Below are positions 17,951 through 27,368 of a DNA stretch of 64,000 nt, piece after piece. The stretch is taken from contig NZ_JAHKRR010000007.1 of the NCBI RefSeq assembly GCF_018863395.1, positions 62,001-126,000 of the forward strand. Reading direction: 5' to 3'. Both the position numbers and the translations under genes were made by a program. This DNA is from Sinomicrobium weinanense. GTDB taxonomy: Bacteria > Bacteroidota > Bacteroidia > Flavobacteriales > Flavobacteriaceae. The notes under the pieces were generated by a model, which saw only the letters and a list, made by a program, of their open reading frames with translations, was not told the DNA's origin and did no database searches. The first letter of the stretch is position 1; every line of letters begins with the position of its first letter.

Positions 17951-19507
17951 TTATAATAACGGGAGTTCACAAATAAAATCATGCTTTTCCCGGAAGACCT
18001 TAAAGCCGGTGATCTTGTAAAAATCATAGATCCGTTTCAGGTACTGCAATCCAAGCCCTTTTCCCTGGACACGTTGAGGCTTTTCCTGATACGTGTTTTT
18101 AACGATCACCAGGTCTTCCTTTACCGTGATCTCAACCATAAGGGGGTTTTCTTTGGTGGCTTTATTGTGTTTTAAGGCATTTTCAACCACGGTCTGCAAT
18201 GCCAGGTATGGAATGTTCCGTTGCAAGGCACTTTTGGAGCTGATATGGAGGTGGAACTCCAGTTTATTCCCAAATCTTATGCCCTGCAAGAACATATATT
18301 CCCGGATAAAATTCAGCTCAAACTCCAGTTTGGCAATATTAGACCTGGGAGATTGGACCAGATATCGATAGAGGTTAGAGAGTTTAAGGGTGAATTTCTT
18401 AGACAGGTCCTGGTCCTGATCGATCAGTGTATAGAGGGCATTCAGGGAATTAAACAGGAAATGCGGATTCATCTGTTTTTTTAATTGCTGTAATTGCAAA
18501 GAAGCACTTTCTTTTTGAAACACTTCCTTTTCCAGCGCCAGGGATGCCTTGTCCTTTTGCAGCAGTTCCTTTTCCCTGAATTCATTACGGATGGCCCTTG
18601 TGAAAAAATAAAATACAAACAGTAGCAGGCCTGTAGATATAAAATAGATCGCAAAACTGTATTTTTTGATCTTATTAATGTCCTGTTCATTAATGCTTTT
18701 GGGAAAATTAACGGCGATATAATACTTTTCCCCGCCTATATAAAAAGGCTGGATATACCGGATGACATCGAGCTTCAGAAACTCCGATTCCACCAGGCGT
18801 TCATTAAATTTATGTTCCTGAAGAAGTGTATCTTCCGGGATAACAGGGATAAATTCGAAAACATTCTTGCCTATATACGCCATTTCGGGATGGACCAGAC
18901 ACGTCCCTTCCCCACTAAAAACATAAGCATAACTAAGGGAATAGGTATCGATATCCCAAAACAGCCTTTGAATGGCTTTGAGCTCAAGGTCATACCCGTA
19001 ATAGACCGTCCCGAACGATCGTCTGGCCTTTAACCGATTTCTCCACAGATAGCGCCCTTTATCGTCCCTGACAATCTCGCTGTGCGTATTCTGTGGAGAC
19101 TCTGCCAGTGCTGTTATGGTACTATCGGGCAGGATCCGGCCCTTTCCGTTCCGGCTATTGGTATGAATATCCCGGATACCGGACCCGCCGCCCACGTAAA
19201 ACCATGTATTGACCACCATACTGTCTGCTACCTGGAGGGTGCTCAACATGTTCAGGTCTTCGAGAACCTGTTTTTCGCCACCACCTTGAGTTATGATCCT
19301 TTTGGCATCCGACAGCGGTTTCTGTAACTGGTTCAACTGGTACCTGACATGCTCGTATTTCTTTTGAAAACTCCTGCGGGCAATATCACGGCTCACCTCC
19401 TGAACCTCACTGGACACCAGGCTACTGAGTATAAAAGTGGCCACGATTGTGATAATGACCACAACAAATATAATAGCGATATAACTTTTAACGGAAAAAT
19501 ATCTCAT
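17951..19507 (-). CDS. LytS-type sensor histidine kinase with periplasmic sensor domain
   Basis: A 518-residue membrane kinase. TM1 is at about 9-31, a large periplasmic domain of about 250 residues (Cache-like, inferred from its layout) follows, and TM2 is at about 285-307. A coiled coil (KELLQKDKASLALEKEVFQK) leads to the His_kinase domain, with MNPHFLFNSLNAL carrying the phospho-acceptor histidine near residue 352. The ATPase N-box is VVENALKHN and the G-box GKGLGLQYL. No HAMP domain is visible. Kinases of this class phosphorylate LytTR regulators, and the only one in the window is at 9267-10031 on the same strand. The pair probably controls the protease-SusC-SusD operon lying between them. 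Confidence 0.92.
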   Translation of the reverse strand: MRYFSVKSYIAIIFVVVIITIVATFILSSLVSSEVQEVSRDIARRSFQKKYEHVRYQLNQLQKPLSDAKRIITQGGGEKQVLEDLNMLSTLQVADSMVVNTWFYVGGGSGIRDIHTNSRNGKGRILPDSTITALAESPQNTHSEIVRDDKGRYLWRNRLKARRSFGTVYYGYDLELKAIQRLFWDIDTYSLSYAYVFSGEGTCLVHPEMAYIGKNVFEFIPVIPEDTLLQEHKFNERLVESEFLKLDVIRYIQPFYIGGEKYYIAVNFPKSINEQDINKIKKYSFAIYFISTGLLLFVFYFFTRAIRNEFREKELLQKDKASLALEKEVFQKESASLQLQQLKKQMNPHFLFNSLNALYTLIDQDQDLSKKFTLKLSNLYRYLVQSPRSNIAKLEFELNFIREYMFLQGIRFGNKLEFHLHISSKSALQRNIPYLALQTVVENALKHNKATKENPLMVEITVKEDLVIVKNTYQEKPQRVQGKGLGLQYLKRIYDFYKITGFKVFREKHDFICELPLL

Positions 19508-19958
19508 GGATATACTGCCCTTTTGAATGATCTTTTGACGCAGGGGATTGACAAAGATAAACCATGCCAGGCCTTATACGAAACACAAAGCCTTTATGTA
19601 TAAAAAAAGCCGGCATACAGACCGACTTTTAAGACTAATTCAAATTACATGACCCTACGGGAACAACGTTCAACAGACGATCAGGCTTACGGGATAAAAT
19701 TAAAAAATAACCCGCCCCATCAGGTTCAAAAGACCGTGAAGCCTTGTTATGTGGTAGTAAACGGGCTTTTTTGTGTAGTGAGCGGATTTGAGGTCCCGAA
19801 CAACTTGTTAAACCAATTTGATTATTTAGCTTAACAGACCGTTAAACGGGTATATACAGGGAAATGGAAAAAACGCTCCGAAAGCCATGAGATCAACCGG
19901 CTTTTTTGTTTTATAGAGGCATTTTAGTAACTTCATCTCCATATAAATCCTTCCAACC
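19508..19958. other. divergent intergenic region with hairpins, no supported gene
   Basis: This holds the promoters of the kinase (minus) and the channel (plus). A stem AAAGCC (19881-19886) with GGCTTT (19899-19904) and a T-run looks like a weak plus-strand terminator. A second imperfect hairpin lies at about 19602-19628. An open frame of 61 codons at 19649-19834 ends before the terminator-like hairpin. It has no recognisable motif and I do not call it a gene. Confidence 0.4.
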
Positions 19959-21029
19959 ATGACCGTCATGCACAAAATCCTTTTTCTTTTTTGCATCTTA
20001 TTTTCAAGCCTTTTACTAAAGGCCCAGGATACCCTGAACGTGGTGCCGGATAAAAAAGTGGTGATCGGCATTACGGAAACCCCACCTTTTGTGGTTGAGG
20101 AAGGCGAAGAACTCTCCGGACTGAGCATAGCTTCCTGGGAGCTGATAAACCGGAAACTGTCTCTTGATTACGAATACAAAAGTTATCCCGACCTTACCAC
20201 ATTACTACAAGCGGTAGAAGACGGAGCGGTAGATTTCAGTATCAATCCTGTTACGGTTACCGACCTGCGTATGGAGCGGGTAAACTTCTCTCAGCCTTAT
20301 TTTATATCGCATACTGCCATCGCCAAACGAAAGGAACACCTGGTATGGCGTTTCTTCAAGAACCTGTGGAGCTGGAAATTTATGTCGGCCCTGCTCCTTT
20401 TACTAGGAGTGATCTTTATATTCGGGCTCCTTATATGGTTTTTTGAACGCAAACACAATCCCGATGAGTTCGGCGGGGGAGCCAGGGGAATAGCGCAGGG
20501 GTTCTGGTGGAGTGCCGTTACCATGACCACGGTGGGTTACGGAGATAAATCTCCACGTACCACCGGAGGCAGGTTTGTAGGGTTTATCTGGATGTTTCTC
20601 GCTATTATTATTATTTCCAGTTTAACCGCAGGGATCGCTTCTGCGCTGACGGTACAGAGCATGAACGACAAGATCGGGGCGGTTTCGGACCTGGAACGGT
20701 TTCACGTAGCCACAGTCAGGAATTCCGGTTCGCAGGAATTCCTGGACCAGTACGACATCAAATACATGGCCCTGGAGAACCGCCGGCAGGGATTTGATCT
20801 GCTCGATAAGGACCCCGAAGCCGTTTTCATTTACGACCAGCCCATTCTTCAATACGAGATCGAAAAACAGGATATCGGGGACAAAGTGGAAGTATTGCAG
20901 AAAACCCTGAAAAAAGACTATTACAGTTATTCCTTTCCCAAGGGTTCGCCCTGGTTATCCCTTATTAATCCCGAACTTGTAAAAACCCTGAAAACCATGG
21001 AATGGCGCAGGCTCATACGGGATTACTAA
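19959..21029 (+). CDS. prokaryotic ionotropic glutamate-receptor-like potassium channel
   Basis: A 356-residue protein that fuses a periplasmic amino-acid-binding module with an ion pore, as in cyanobacterial GluR0. A signal peptide (1-23) precedes the first lobe of a type-3 solute-binding domain (about 30-125; TDLRMERVNFSQPYF holds the usual ligand-binding arginine near 104). TM1 is at about 141-162. The pore loop carries the potassium selectivity filter TVGYGD at 191-196, and TM2 is at about 207-230. The second binding lobe (about 240-350) completes the receptor. It should open a K+ pathway when a small ligand, probably an amino acid, binds. An alternative start three codons later (MHKILFLF) is equally plausible. 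Confidence 0.9.
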   Translation: MTVMHKILFLFCILFSSLLLKAQDTLNVVPDKKVVIGITETPPFVVEEGEELSGLSIASWELINRKLSLDYEYKSYPDLTTLLQAVEDGAVDFSINPVTVTDLRMERVNFSQPYFISHTAIAKRKEHLVWRFFKNLWSWKFMSALLLLLGVIFIFGLLIWFFERKHNPDEFGGGARGIAQGFWWSAVTMTTVGYGDKSPRTTGGRFVGFIWMFLAIIIISSLTAGIASALTVQSMNDKIGAVSDLERFHVATVRNSGSQEFLDQYDIKYMALENRRQGFDLLDKDPEAVFIYDQPILQYEIEKQDIGDKVEVLQKTLKKDYYSYSFPKGSPWLSLINPELVKTLKTMEWRRLIRDY

Positions 21030-21135
21030 CCTGCCTCAGCCGATCAATTCCAATAAACGGGCATTGTATGCTGTCTTCGTGGGTAACGATCAGCAAATCC
21101 CTTTCCGCCGGAATAACAAGAACACCTTCGGGCAT
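21013..21135 (-). CDS. possible 40-residue small protein downstream of the DPP-IV gene
   Basis: A short open frame (MPEGVLVIPAERDLLIVTHE and 20 further residues) begins 18 bases after the DPP-IV stop on the same strand. It overlaps the last 17 bases of the channel gene in antisense. Its composition looks protein-like, with alternating hydrophobic strands and a charged tail. I recognise no family, and it could be a decayed gene end rather than a functional gene. Confidence 0.3.
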   Translation of the reverse strand: MPEGVLVIPAERDLLIVTHEDSIQCPFIGIDRLRQVSNPV

Positions 21136-21153
21136 CTACAATGGGCTGTATGG

Positions 21154-23406
21154 CTATTGATCCATCCCGTTCTTTTCCAGCAGATAATTGGTGATCAGGG
21201 TGTATAAATGCCGTTGTGTATTTGCTCCTTCATCTATATGGTGCGAACGGTTGGGATAGGACATCATACGGAATTGTTTATTATGCCGTATGAGTTCGTT
21301 GACCAGGTATTCCATATTCTGATAATGCACGTTGTCATCTCCTGTTCCGTGGATGATCAGTAAGTCCCCTTCGAGGTTTTTGGCATAGGTTACGGGAGAT
21401 CCTTCGATAAAGTCTTCTTTGTTTTCCTGTGGCAATCCCATATAGCGTTCCTGGTAAACGTTATCGTAAAAAAACTGATTGGCCACGGCAGCTACGGCGA
21501 CTCCTGTCTTATAGACCTCCGGATACCGGAACATAAGGTTCAGTGTCATGGAGCCTCCCCCGCTCCAGCCCCATACGGAAACCCTTTCTTTATCTATAAA
21601 ATCCCATTGAAGCACTTCTCTGGCCGCCAGGGCCTGATCATCGGTGTTCAGCACTCCGACTTTCCGGTAAATGCTCTTGCGCCATGCACTTCCTCTGAGC
21701 GATGGAGTACCGCGGTTGTCTAAATTTACAATGATAAAATCTTTCTGCGCCAGAAAAATATCATACAGGCCAATCCAGGTATCGGTTGCCATCTGTTTCC
21801 ACGGCTCGCCATAGACATGGAAAATAACCGGGTATTTTTTCGAAGGGTCAAAACCAGCCGGTTTTATGACCCTGCCATCCACGTCCACACCTTCTGAAGT
21901 GTTGACCCGGAAAAATTCTACCGAAGGGAGTTCCAGGGCCTTTAATTTACTCTTTAACTCACTGTTGTCTACCAATGTGCTTATGGTTTTATGCCCCGGT
22001 AAACTGATGAGCCTTGTGGTAATCGGGGTTTCGGCATCGGTATGGTCATGAATGGCGTATTTGCCGTTCGGTGAAATATTGTAAGTGTTCACACCGCTAA
22101 AGGTTTCCGGGGTCAATCGCTTTATTTTTCCTTTGCCGTTAAGGGAAACACTGTATAAATACCGCTGCGCGGGATCATCGGGAGAGGCACTGATATAAAT
22201 GTCCTTTTCAGTCATGGCATAGTATGCGGCCACATCAAAATTGCCGGGCGTGAGCAGGGTCTGTTTGCCGTTATCGATATCTACCCTGTAAATATGCCGC
22301 CAGCCGTCATTTTCGGTCATCCGCAGGAATGCCGAATTGTTGTCGGTAAGCAAGAGGTCATTATCTCCCCATTGATTGGACGAGAGGTCCGGGTACTTCA
22401 GGTCTACCCAGGTGTCTTCAGTCTCGGTATATATTTTTTTCAGCCTTTGGGAAGAGGGCCTGTACGTATAGATATTCAGTTCGTTTTGCTTCCGGTTCAG
22501 TTGCTGAACGAGCAGCAGGTCATCGTTTACCCATTGCATGGCCGGCAAATAGTGCTGTACGGCATCTCCGGGAACGGGGATCCAGGTGATCTCTCCGGAA
22601 TTAACATCAATCACCCCTACCCTGGCCGAAGAAGGATCGTAACCCGCTTTCGGATATTGAAGCGGAACAGGTTTTGCATAGACGGAATCCGTATTGTTAA
22701 TCATATAAAAGGTCCCGATCTCCGAGGCATCCAGTTGCCAGAAGGCTATTTTTTTGGCGTCGGGGCTCCAGCTAAAACCGTCGCGCGTTCCGAACTCTTC
22801 TTCGTAGACCCAGTCAAAAGTCCCGTTAATAATGTCGCCGTTGCCATCTTCCGTAAGCCGGGTGGTCTGTCCGGTCGTAAAACCTTCTTTGTAAATATTA
22901 AAATCGTGGACATAGGCCACAAAGGCGTTATCATCGGAAAATTTGGCAAACATTAATGATGATGCGGGAAAGTCCTTCCCTATTTGTTGCAACCTGCCGC
23001 TGTTAAAATCGTATACCCAGTAATCCCCCTTGGTATTGGAACGCCATACACGGCTGGAATTGGTAAAGATCAACACCTTGGTTTCGTCCGGGCTCAGGGT
23101 AAAATCTTCTATACTTAAGGCCCTATCCTCTCCTTCCGGGGTTATTTTGGCTGCGGACAGATATACACTTTTTTTGTTGTTTCTGCTGACATACCGGATC
23201 AGTTGATCTTCCCCTTCAGCAGAAGGTTCAACAGTTACAAAAGCATCTCCGTTCTCCACCCAAAAGACGGGCCGTTGGCTGTCCGTATGAAATTCAGAAG
23301 AATTGTATATACGATCTAAGGTGAGTAGCGGATCTGTTTGTTGTCCGTGCAACAATACTGTCCCCATTGTGATAAGGACAAATAACAATATGCTGTTTCT
23401 TTTCAC
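21154..23406 (-). CDS. dipeptidyl peptidase IV-type serine peptidase (family S9)
   Basis: A 750-residue exported peptidase with a signal peptide ending near LLHGQQ. Residues about 90-460 form the DPPIV beta-propeller, with the substrate-gating pair in DWVYEEEFG. The C-terminal alpha/beta-hydrolase domain has the nucleophile in GWSGGGS (near 615), where most homologues have GWSYGG. The aspartate lies in HGTGDDNVH and the histidine in RSHHID. It removes X-Pro or X-Ala dipeptides from peptide N-termini. It ends 14 bases from the start of aminopeptidase P, read in the same direction (M24 first, then DPP-IV). Together they suit stepwise degradation of proline-rich peptides. Confidence 0.92.
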   Translation of the reverse strand: MKRNSILLFVLITMGTVLLHGQQTDPLLTLDRIYNSSEFHTDSQRPVFWVENGDAFVTVEPSAEGEDQLIRYVSRNNKKSVYLSAAKITPEGEDRALSIEDFTLSPDETKVLIFTNSSRVWRSNTKGDYWVYDFNSGRLQQIGKDFPASSLMFAKFSDDNAFVAYVHDFNIYKEGFTTGQTTRLTEDGNGDIINGTFDWVYEEEFGTRDGFSWSPDAKKIAFWQLDASEIGTFYMINNTDSVYAKPVPLQYPKAGYDPSSARVGVIDVNSGEITWIPVPGDAVQHYLPAMQWVNDDLLLVQQLNRKQNELNIYTYRPSSQRLKKIYTETEDTWVDLKYPDLSSNQWGDNDLLLTDNNSAFLRMTENDGWRHIYRVDIDNGKQTLLTPGNFDVAAYYAMTEKDIYISASPDDPAQRYLYSVSLNGKGKIKRLTPETFSGVNTYNISPNGKYAIHDHTDAETPITTRLISLPGHKTISTLVDNSELKSKLKALELPSVEFFRVNTSEGVDVDGRVIKPAGFDPSKKYPVIFHVYGEPWKQMATDTWIGLYDIFLAQKDFIIVNLDNRGTPSLRGSAWRKSIYRKVGVLNTDDQALAAREVLQWDFIDKERVSVWGWSGGGSMTLNLMFRYPEVYKTGVAVAAVANQFFYDNVYQERYMGLPQENKEDFIEGSPVTYAKNLEGDLLIIHGTGDDNVHYQNMEYLVNELIRHNKQFRMMSYPNRSHHIDEGANTQRHLYTLITNYLLEKNGMDQ

Positions 23407-23420
23407 TTTCGTTGAAGTTT

Positions 23421-24812
23421 TTACACGTTTTTGAGATTCTCTATATCCTCCGGTGTTTTGGCCAGGGGCTCTCCCAGCAGTTCACTTCCGGAAGGGGTGA
23501 TCACAAAATCTTCTTCGACACGGATACCCCCAAAACCTTTGAATTTCTCCACTTCGTCGTAGTTTACAAACTCGGTGTATTTTTTCTGTGATCGCCACGA
23601 ATCGATCAGGAACGGGTTGAAATAGATCCCGGGCTCGACCGTAAGCACATAACCCGGCTCCAAAGCCTTGCCCAGCCTCAGGGATTTAAGGCCGAATGCC
23701 GTGCTTTTCTTCAGGTCTTCGGTATAACCTACATAGGCTTCTCCCAAATTCTCCATATCGTGTACATCCATTCCCATCATATGTCCCAGTCCGCATTGAA
23801 AAAACAGGGTATGGGCACCGGCAGCCACGGCTTCTTCGGTATTTCCTTTCATCAGCCCCATTTCCTTGAGGCCTTCTGTGAGCCTGGTACAGGCCAGCAG
23901 GTGGATATCTTTAAAACGAACCCCGGGCTTTAGTGCTTCTACGGCCGAATTGTGCGCGTTTAAAACGATATTATAAACCTGTTTTTGCAAGGGTGAAAAA
24001 GTTTTTCCCGCGGGGAAAGTCCGGGTCATGTCACCGGCGTAGTTCATGGCCGTTTCGGCCCCGCAGTCGCACAATATGAGATCTCCTTCTTCGATCACAG
24101 CCTGGGTAGCATGGTTGTGCAGGTATTGTCCGTTTTTGGTGAGGATGATGGGAAAGGAAATATTTCCACCACCACCAATGGCAATAGCCTGTAAATCTCC
24201 TGCAATTTCCTTTTCTGTTTTTCCGGGAACAGCATTTTGAATGGCATAGGTATGCATTTTTGCCGTAATATTTACCGCCTTATGAAGTTCCCGGATCTCT
24301 TCGGGAGATTTTACGGCGCGTTGCTTTGCTACGGCCTTTATAAATGCTTCAGACTTGTTTTTCTCCACTTCCCCGACAGGAATGCCCAGGAAATTGCTCA
24401 ACTGAAAGGTGGTTTCTGACCGGTATGGGGGGAGAAAGTGTATTTTGTTGCCCTTTTGTTTTTGTCGTGCCAGGAATGTGGAAAGTTCTTTAAACGGCTT
24501 TACGCCGGATATGCCCGATCTTTCGGCAAGGTCCGAAAGGGGAGTTGCAGCTCCTATCCATACCATTTCCTCCGGGGTGGGATCGTCGCCGAAGAGGATC
24601 TCCCGGTCATTCTCAATATCGATAACAAAATAAATACCGGGAATATTATTGATCCCTGTGTAATACAAAAAACTGCTGTCCTGCCGGAAAGGGTACCAGT
24701 TGTCTTTGTAGTTCATACTGCTCTCTCCATTGCCGGGAAACAGCAAAATACCTTGTTTAACTTCGGTTTTTAATTCCTGCCTTCTGGCGATATAGGTTTC
24801 TCTGGAAAACAT
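23421..24812 (-). CDS. aminopeptidase P-family metallopeptidase (M24B)
   Basis: A 463-residue enzyme that removes N-terminal residues preceding proline. The N-terminal creatinase-like domain (1-135) starts MFSRETYIARRQEL without a signal peptide, so it is cytosolic. The pita-bread domain has its metal ligands in LCDCGAETAMNYAGDMTRTF (two Asp), GHMMGMDVHD (His), LTVEPGIYF (Glu) and GGIRVEEDFVI (Glu). It is co-transcribed with the DPP-IV gene 14 bases downstream. Confidence 0.93.
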   Translation of the reverse strand: MFSRETYIARRQELKTEVKQGILLFPGNGESSMNYKDNWYPFRQDSSFLYYTGINNIPGIYFVIDIENDREILFGDDPTPEEMVWIGAATPLSDLAERSGISGVKPFKELSTFLARQKQKGNKIHFLPPYRSETTFQLSNFLGIPVGEVEKNKSEAFIKAVAKQRAVKSPEEIRELHKAVNITAKMHTYAIQNAVPGKTEKEIAGDLQAIAIGGGGNISFPIILTKNGQYLHNHATQAVIEEGDLILCDCGAETAMNYAGDMTRTFPAGKTFSPLQKQVYNIVLNAHNSAVEALKPGVRFKDIHLLACTRLTEGLKEMGLMKGNTEEAVAAGAHTLFFQCGLGHMMGMDVHDMENLGEAYVGYTEDLKKSTAFGLKSLRLGKALEPGYVLTVEPGIYFNPFLIDSWRSQKKYTEFVNYDEVEKFKGFGGIRVEEDFVITPSGSELLGEPLAKTPEDIENLKNV

Positions 24813-24879
24813 TAAGATCGTTATTTTACGGGATTATTTTACCTGTTTTATCTTCTGGCCGGGGGATAGGTGACGGCTG

Positions 24880-24907
24880 ACCGATGACTGATTACCGATA
24901 ACCGATG
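24880..24907. repeat. four tandem copies of a 7-base unit (ACCGATG-like)
   Basis: The units are ACCGATG, ACTGATT, ACCGATA and ACCGATG, contiguous and about 70 bases before the aminopeptidase P start on the minus strand. A fifth, degraded unit may precede it (GACGGCTG). The position suits a promoter-proximal spacer. The rest of the gap 24813-25175 holds no gene or hairpin I can support. Confidence 0.5.
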
Positions 24908-25175
24908 CGCCAACTGTTTAAAAATAGGTTAATCGTTGAAACATAAAAAACGCATATCCCGACCAGGTTTTTATCATCATTTATTTGCGTATAAACCTAT
25001 AAATAATCGCCAAGTTTCTGTGTGTGTATATTAGCAAAAACTGATATTTTATTAACAGGGATGCTAACCAAAACGGTTAAATCATGTAATTTTAATATGA
25101 GCTTTCCAGCCTTTACGAACCGAAGAAGTCATCGGCATTTCCTCATAGCCGGGTCAAACTCCCCGTCCTCTTTCG

Positions 25176-27302
25176 TTACCAGTCTTTTTCCAACTGGTCC
25201 AGGGCGTCCCTTACCTCCTGTACTGGTAATTGGCATACTTTATCACGACATACATAGATCATCGTTTCTCCGTCTACCAGTTTATTTTCCAGCAAAGGGA
25301 GGTTTTCCGCCGTGCCTCCCATAAAAAGGGCTGTGGGGAGATATTTCTTTTGCAGGTCGTGACTTTTGGTCCCGGCATCGCCTCCCATAACGGCAATTTC
25401 ATAGGGCTGGTAGGCGATCAATCCCATCAGCATGGCCCAGTTGGCGTAGTAAGGGCCTCCTTTGGCCATGTATTCTTCGGTGTGGGCCAGCATGGTCCTG
25501 CTCATCCGGATATGATCTTTATCGTAGAAATATTCGCCCAGGCGATACAGCACCCCGGCCATTACCGAATTGGAAGCGGGAATAACATTATCGGTAATTT
25601 CCATTTTGCGGGCCACAAGGTTTTCCGATTGGTCGGAAGTATAATAGAACATTCCGCTGTTCTCATCCCTGAAATGGGTAATGGCATAGCCGGTAATTTT
25701 CTTTGCGAGCCTCAGCCAATGGACGTTAAAAGTGGCCTGATAGAGTTGTATGTAAGCATCGGCCAGCAAGGCATAATCGTCCAGGAAGCCATCTATTCCG
25801 GCCTCTCCGTCCTTGTAATTTCGCCAAAGGTGCCCGTCCTCCCCCATCATATTTTTTTCCAGGAACCCGGCATTCTTTACGGCGGCTTCGAGATAGCTCT
25901 TTTCCCCAAGGGCCAGGTAGGCGTTGACATAACCTTTCAGCATCAGGGCATTCCACCCGGTGAGTATCTTATCGTCCGTAGTAGGGCGGATGCGTTTGCT
26001 GCGTTCCTTCAGCAATGTTTTCCTGGCCTGTGCAAGTGTTTCTTCCCACTGTTCCCGCGCAATGTTATGTTTTTGTGCAAATGTCCCCGCATCCGATTTC
26101 CGGTACAGGATATTCTTACCGCCTTCCCAGTTGCCCGATACGGTGACCTGGAAATAATCGATCAGCAGTTTTGCCGTTTTGGAGTCCAGCGCATTTTCCA
26201 GTTCTTTCTTTGTCCACACGTAGAACTTTCCTTCTTCACCTTCGCTGTCGGCATTCAGGGAAGAATAAAATCCTCCGCTGGTATGAGTCATTTCCCGGGC
26301 TATAAAATCGAGGGTTTCACGGATCACCCCGGCATATTTTTCCTCATTGGTCACCTGATAGGCATGAGCATATAAGCTGACGAGCTGTCCATTGTCATAC
26401 AGCATCTTTTCAAAGTGCGGGGCAAACCAGCGGGCATCGGTGGAATACCGGGCAAAGCCTCCTCCTACCTGATCGTAGATACCGCCCCTGCTCATGGCAT
26501 CGAGAGTGGTGGTTACAGCTTTCAGGGCCTCTTTATTTCCGGTCAGATAGTGATATTGCAATAAAAATTCCCAGCCCACGGGCAAAGGGAACTTCGGTGC
26601 CCGGGCATAACCGCCCCGTTTGTGATCGATCCGGGAATCCCAGCCGTCAAACAGTTTGTCGTAGGCTTCTGTGGTAAAACCGGGATCGGCCTTACCGGCT
26701 ACCGTAATCACTTCCTGGCTGCGTATTCCCTGTGTCACTGCCTTGGCCTGGGCTACTGCTTTTTCGTGCTGGTTTTTATAGATATCGGAGATCTGGCGGA
26801 GTAAATCCTTCCATTGGGCTTTCGGGAAATAGGTACCTGCATAGAACGGCCTCCCGTCGGGCAGGGCAAAAGCGTTCAGGGGCCACCCTCCGCTACCGGT
26901 GAGCAGTTGAGCCGCATTCATATAGATCTGGTCGATGTCCGGGCGTTCTTCGCGGTCTATCTTGATGGCCACAAAATTGTCGTTCATCAGTTTTGCCACC
27001 GTACTGTCCATAAAAGACTCGTGTTCCATGACATGACACCAGTGACAGGCCGCATAACCAATACTGATAATCAACGGCTTGTTTTCCTTCCGGGCTTTTT
27101 CAAGCGCCTCATCCCCCCATTCATACCAGTCCACAGGATTGTCTGCATGCTGCTGTAAATAAGGGCTCCTGGCCTTGTTCAGCCGGTTGAGGCTCCTGCT
27201 GTGCTGCAATTTGTCTTTCTCCGGCTGTTTACCCTGGGCATATCCGGAAGTGACAAACAACAACATGCACACCCCCAAAACCCAGATCTTCCCCCACTCC
27301 AT
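25176..27302 (-). CDS. DUF255 thioredoxin-domain protein (YyaL/SSP411 family), exported
   Basis: A 708-residue protein with a signal peptide ([10 protein letters not shown]). The N-terminal DUF255 thioredoxin-like domain has [14 protein letters not shown], a CxxC near residues 87-91, and the conserved [14 protein letters not shown]. The remainder resembles an (alpha/alpha)6-barrel of the N-acylglucosamine-epimerase type ([32 protein letters not shown]). The family is widespread and its biochemical role is not settled. The signal peptide indicates a periplasmic copy here. It stands alone between intergenic regions with repeats. Confidence 0.88.
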   Translation of the reverse strand: MEWGKIWVLGVCMLLFVTSGYAQGKQPEKDKLQHSRSLNRLNKARSPYLQQHADNPVDWYEWGDEALEKARKENKPLIISIGYAACHWCHVMEHESFMDSTVAKLMNDNFVAIKIDREERPDIDQIYMNAAQLLTGSGGWPLNAFALPDGRPFYAGTYFPKAQWKDLLRQISDIYKNQHEKAVAQAKAVTQGIRSQEVITVAGKADPGFTTEAYDKLFDGWDSRIDHKRGGYARAPKFPLPVGWEFLLQYHYLTGNKEALKAVTTTLDAMSRGGIYDQVGGGFARYSTDARWFAPHFEKMLYDNGQLVSLYAHAYQVTNEEKYAGVIRETLDFIAREMTHTSGGFYSSLNADSEGEEGKFYVWTKKELENALDSKTAKLLIDYFQVTVSGNWEGGKNILYRKSDAGTFAQKHNIAREQWEETLAQARKTLLKERSKRIRPTTDDKILTGWNALMLKGYVNAYLALGEKSYLEAAVKNAGFLEKNMMGEDGHLWRNYKDGEAGIDGFLDDYALLADAYIQLYQATFNVHWLRLAKKITGYAITHFRDENSGMFYYTSDQSENLVARKMEITDNVIPASNSVMAGVLYRLGEYFYDKDHIRMSRTMLAHTEEYMAKGGPYYANWAMLMGLIAYQPYEIAVMGGDAGTKSHDLQKKYLPTALFMGGTAENLPLLENKLVDGETMIYVCRDKVCQLPVQEVRDALDQLEKDW

Positions 27303-27368
27303 AGCCGTTTTTTCTTTTAAATTTACAAATGAACCCGTTTAACGTTCAACCCTTTACTCCCACTTTAA

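Noticed and set aside
24880-24907. Start of a CRISPR-like array
   Set aside because: The units are 7 bases with no spacers and no cas genes lie nearby.
25230-26375. Antisense frame of 381 codons within the DUF255 gene
   Set aside because: It is a shadow of a well-supported gene on the opposite strand and has no domain.
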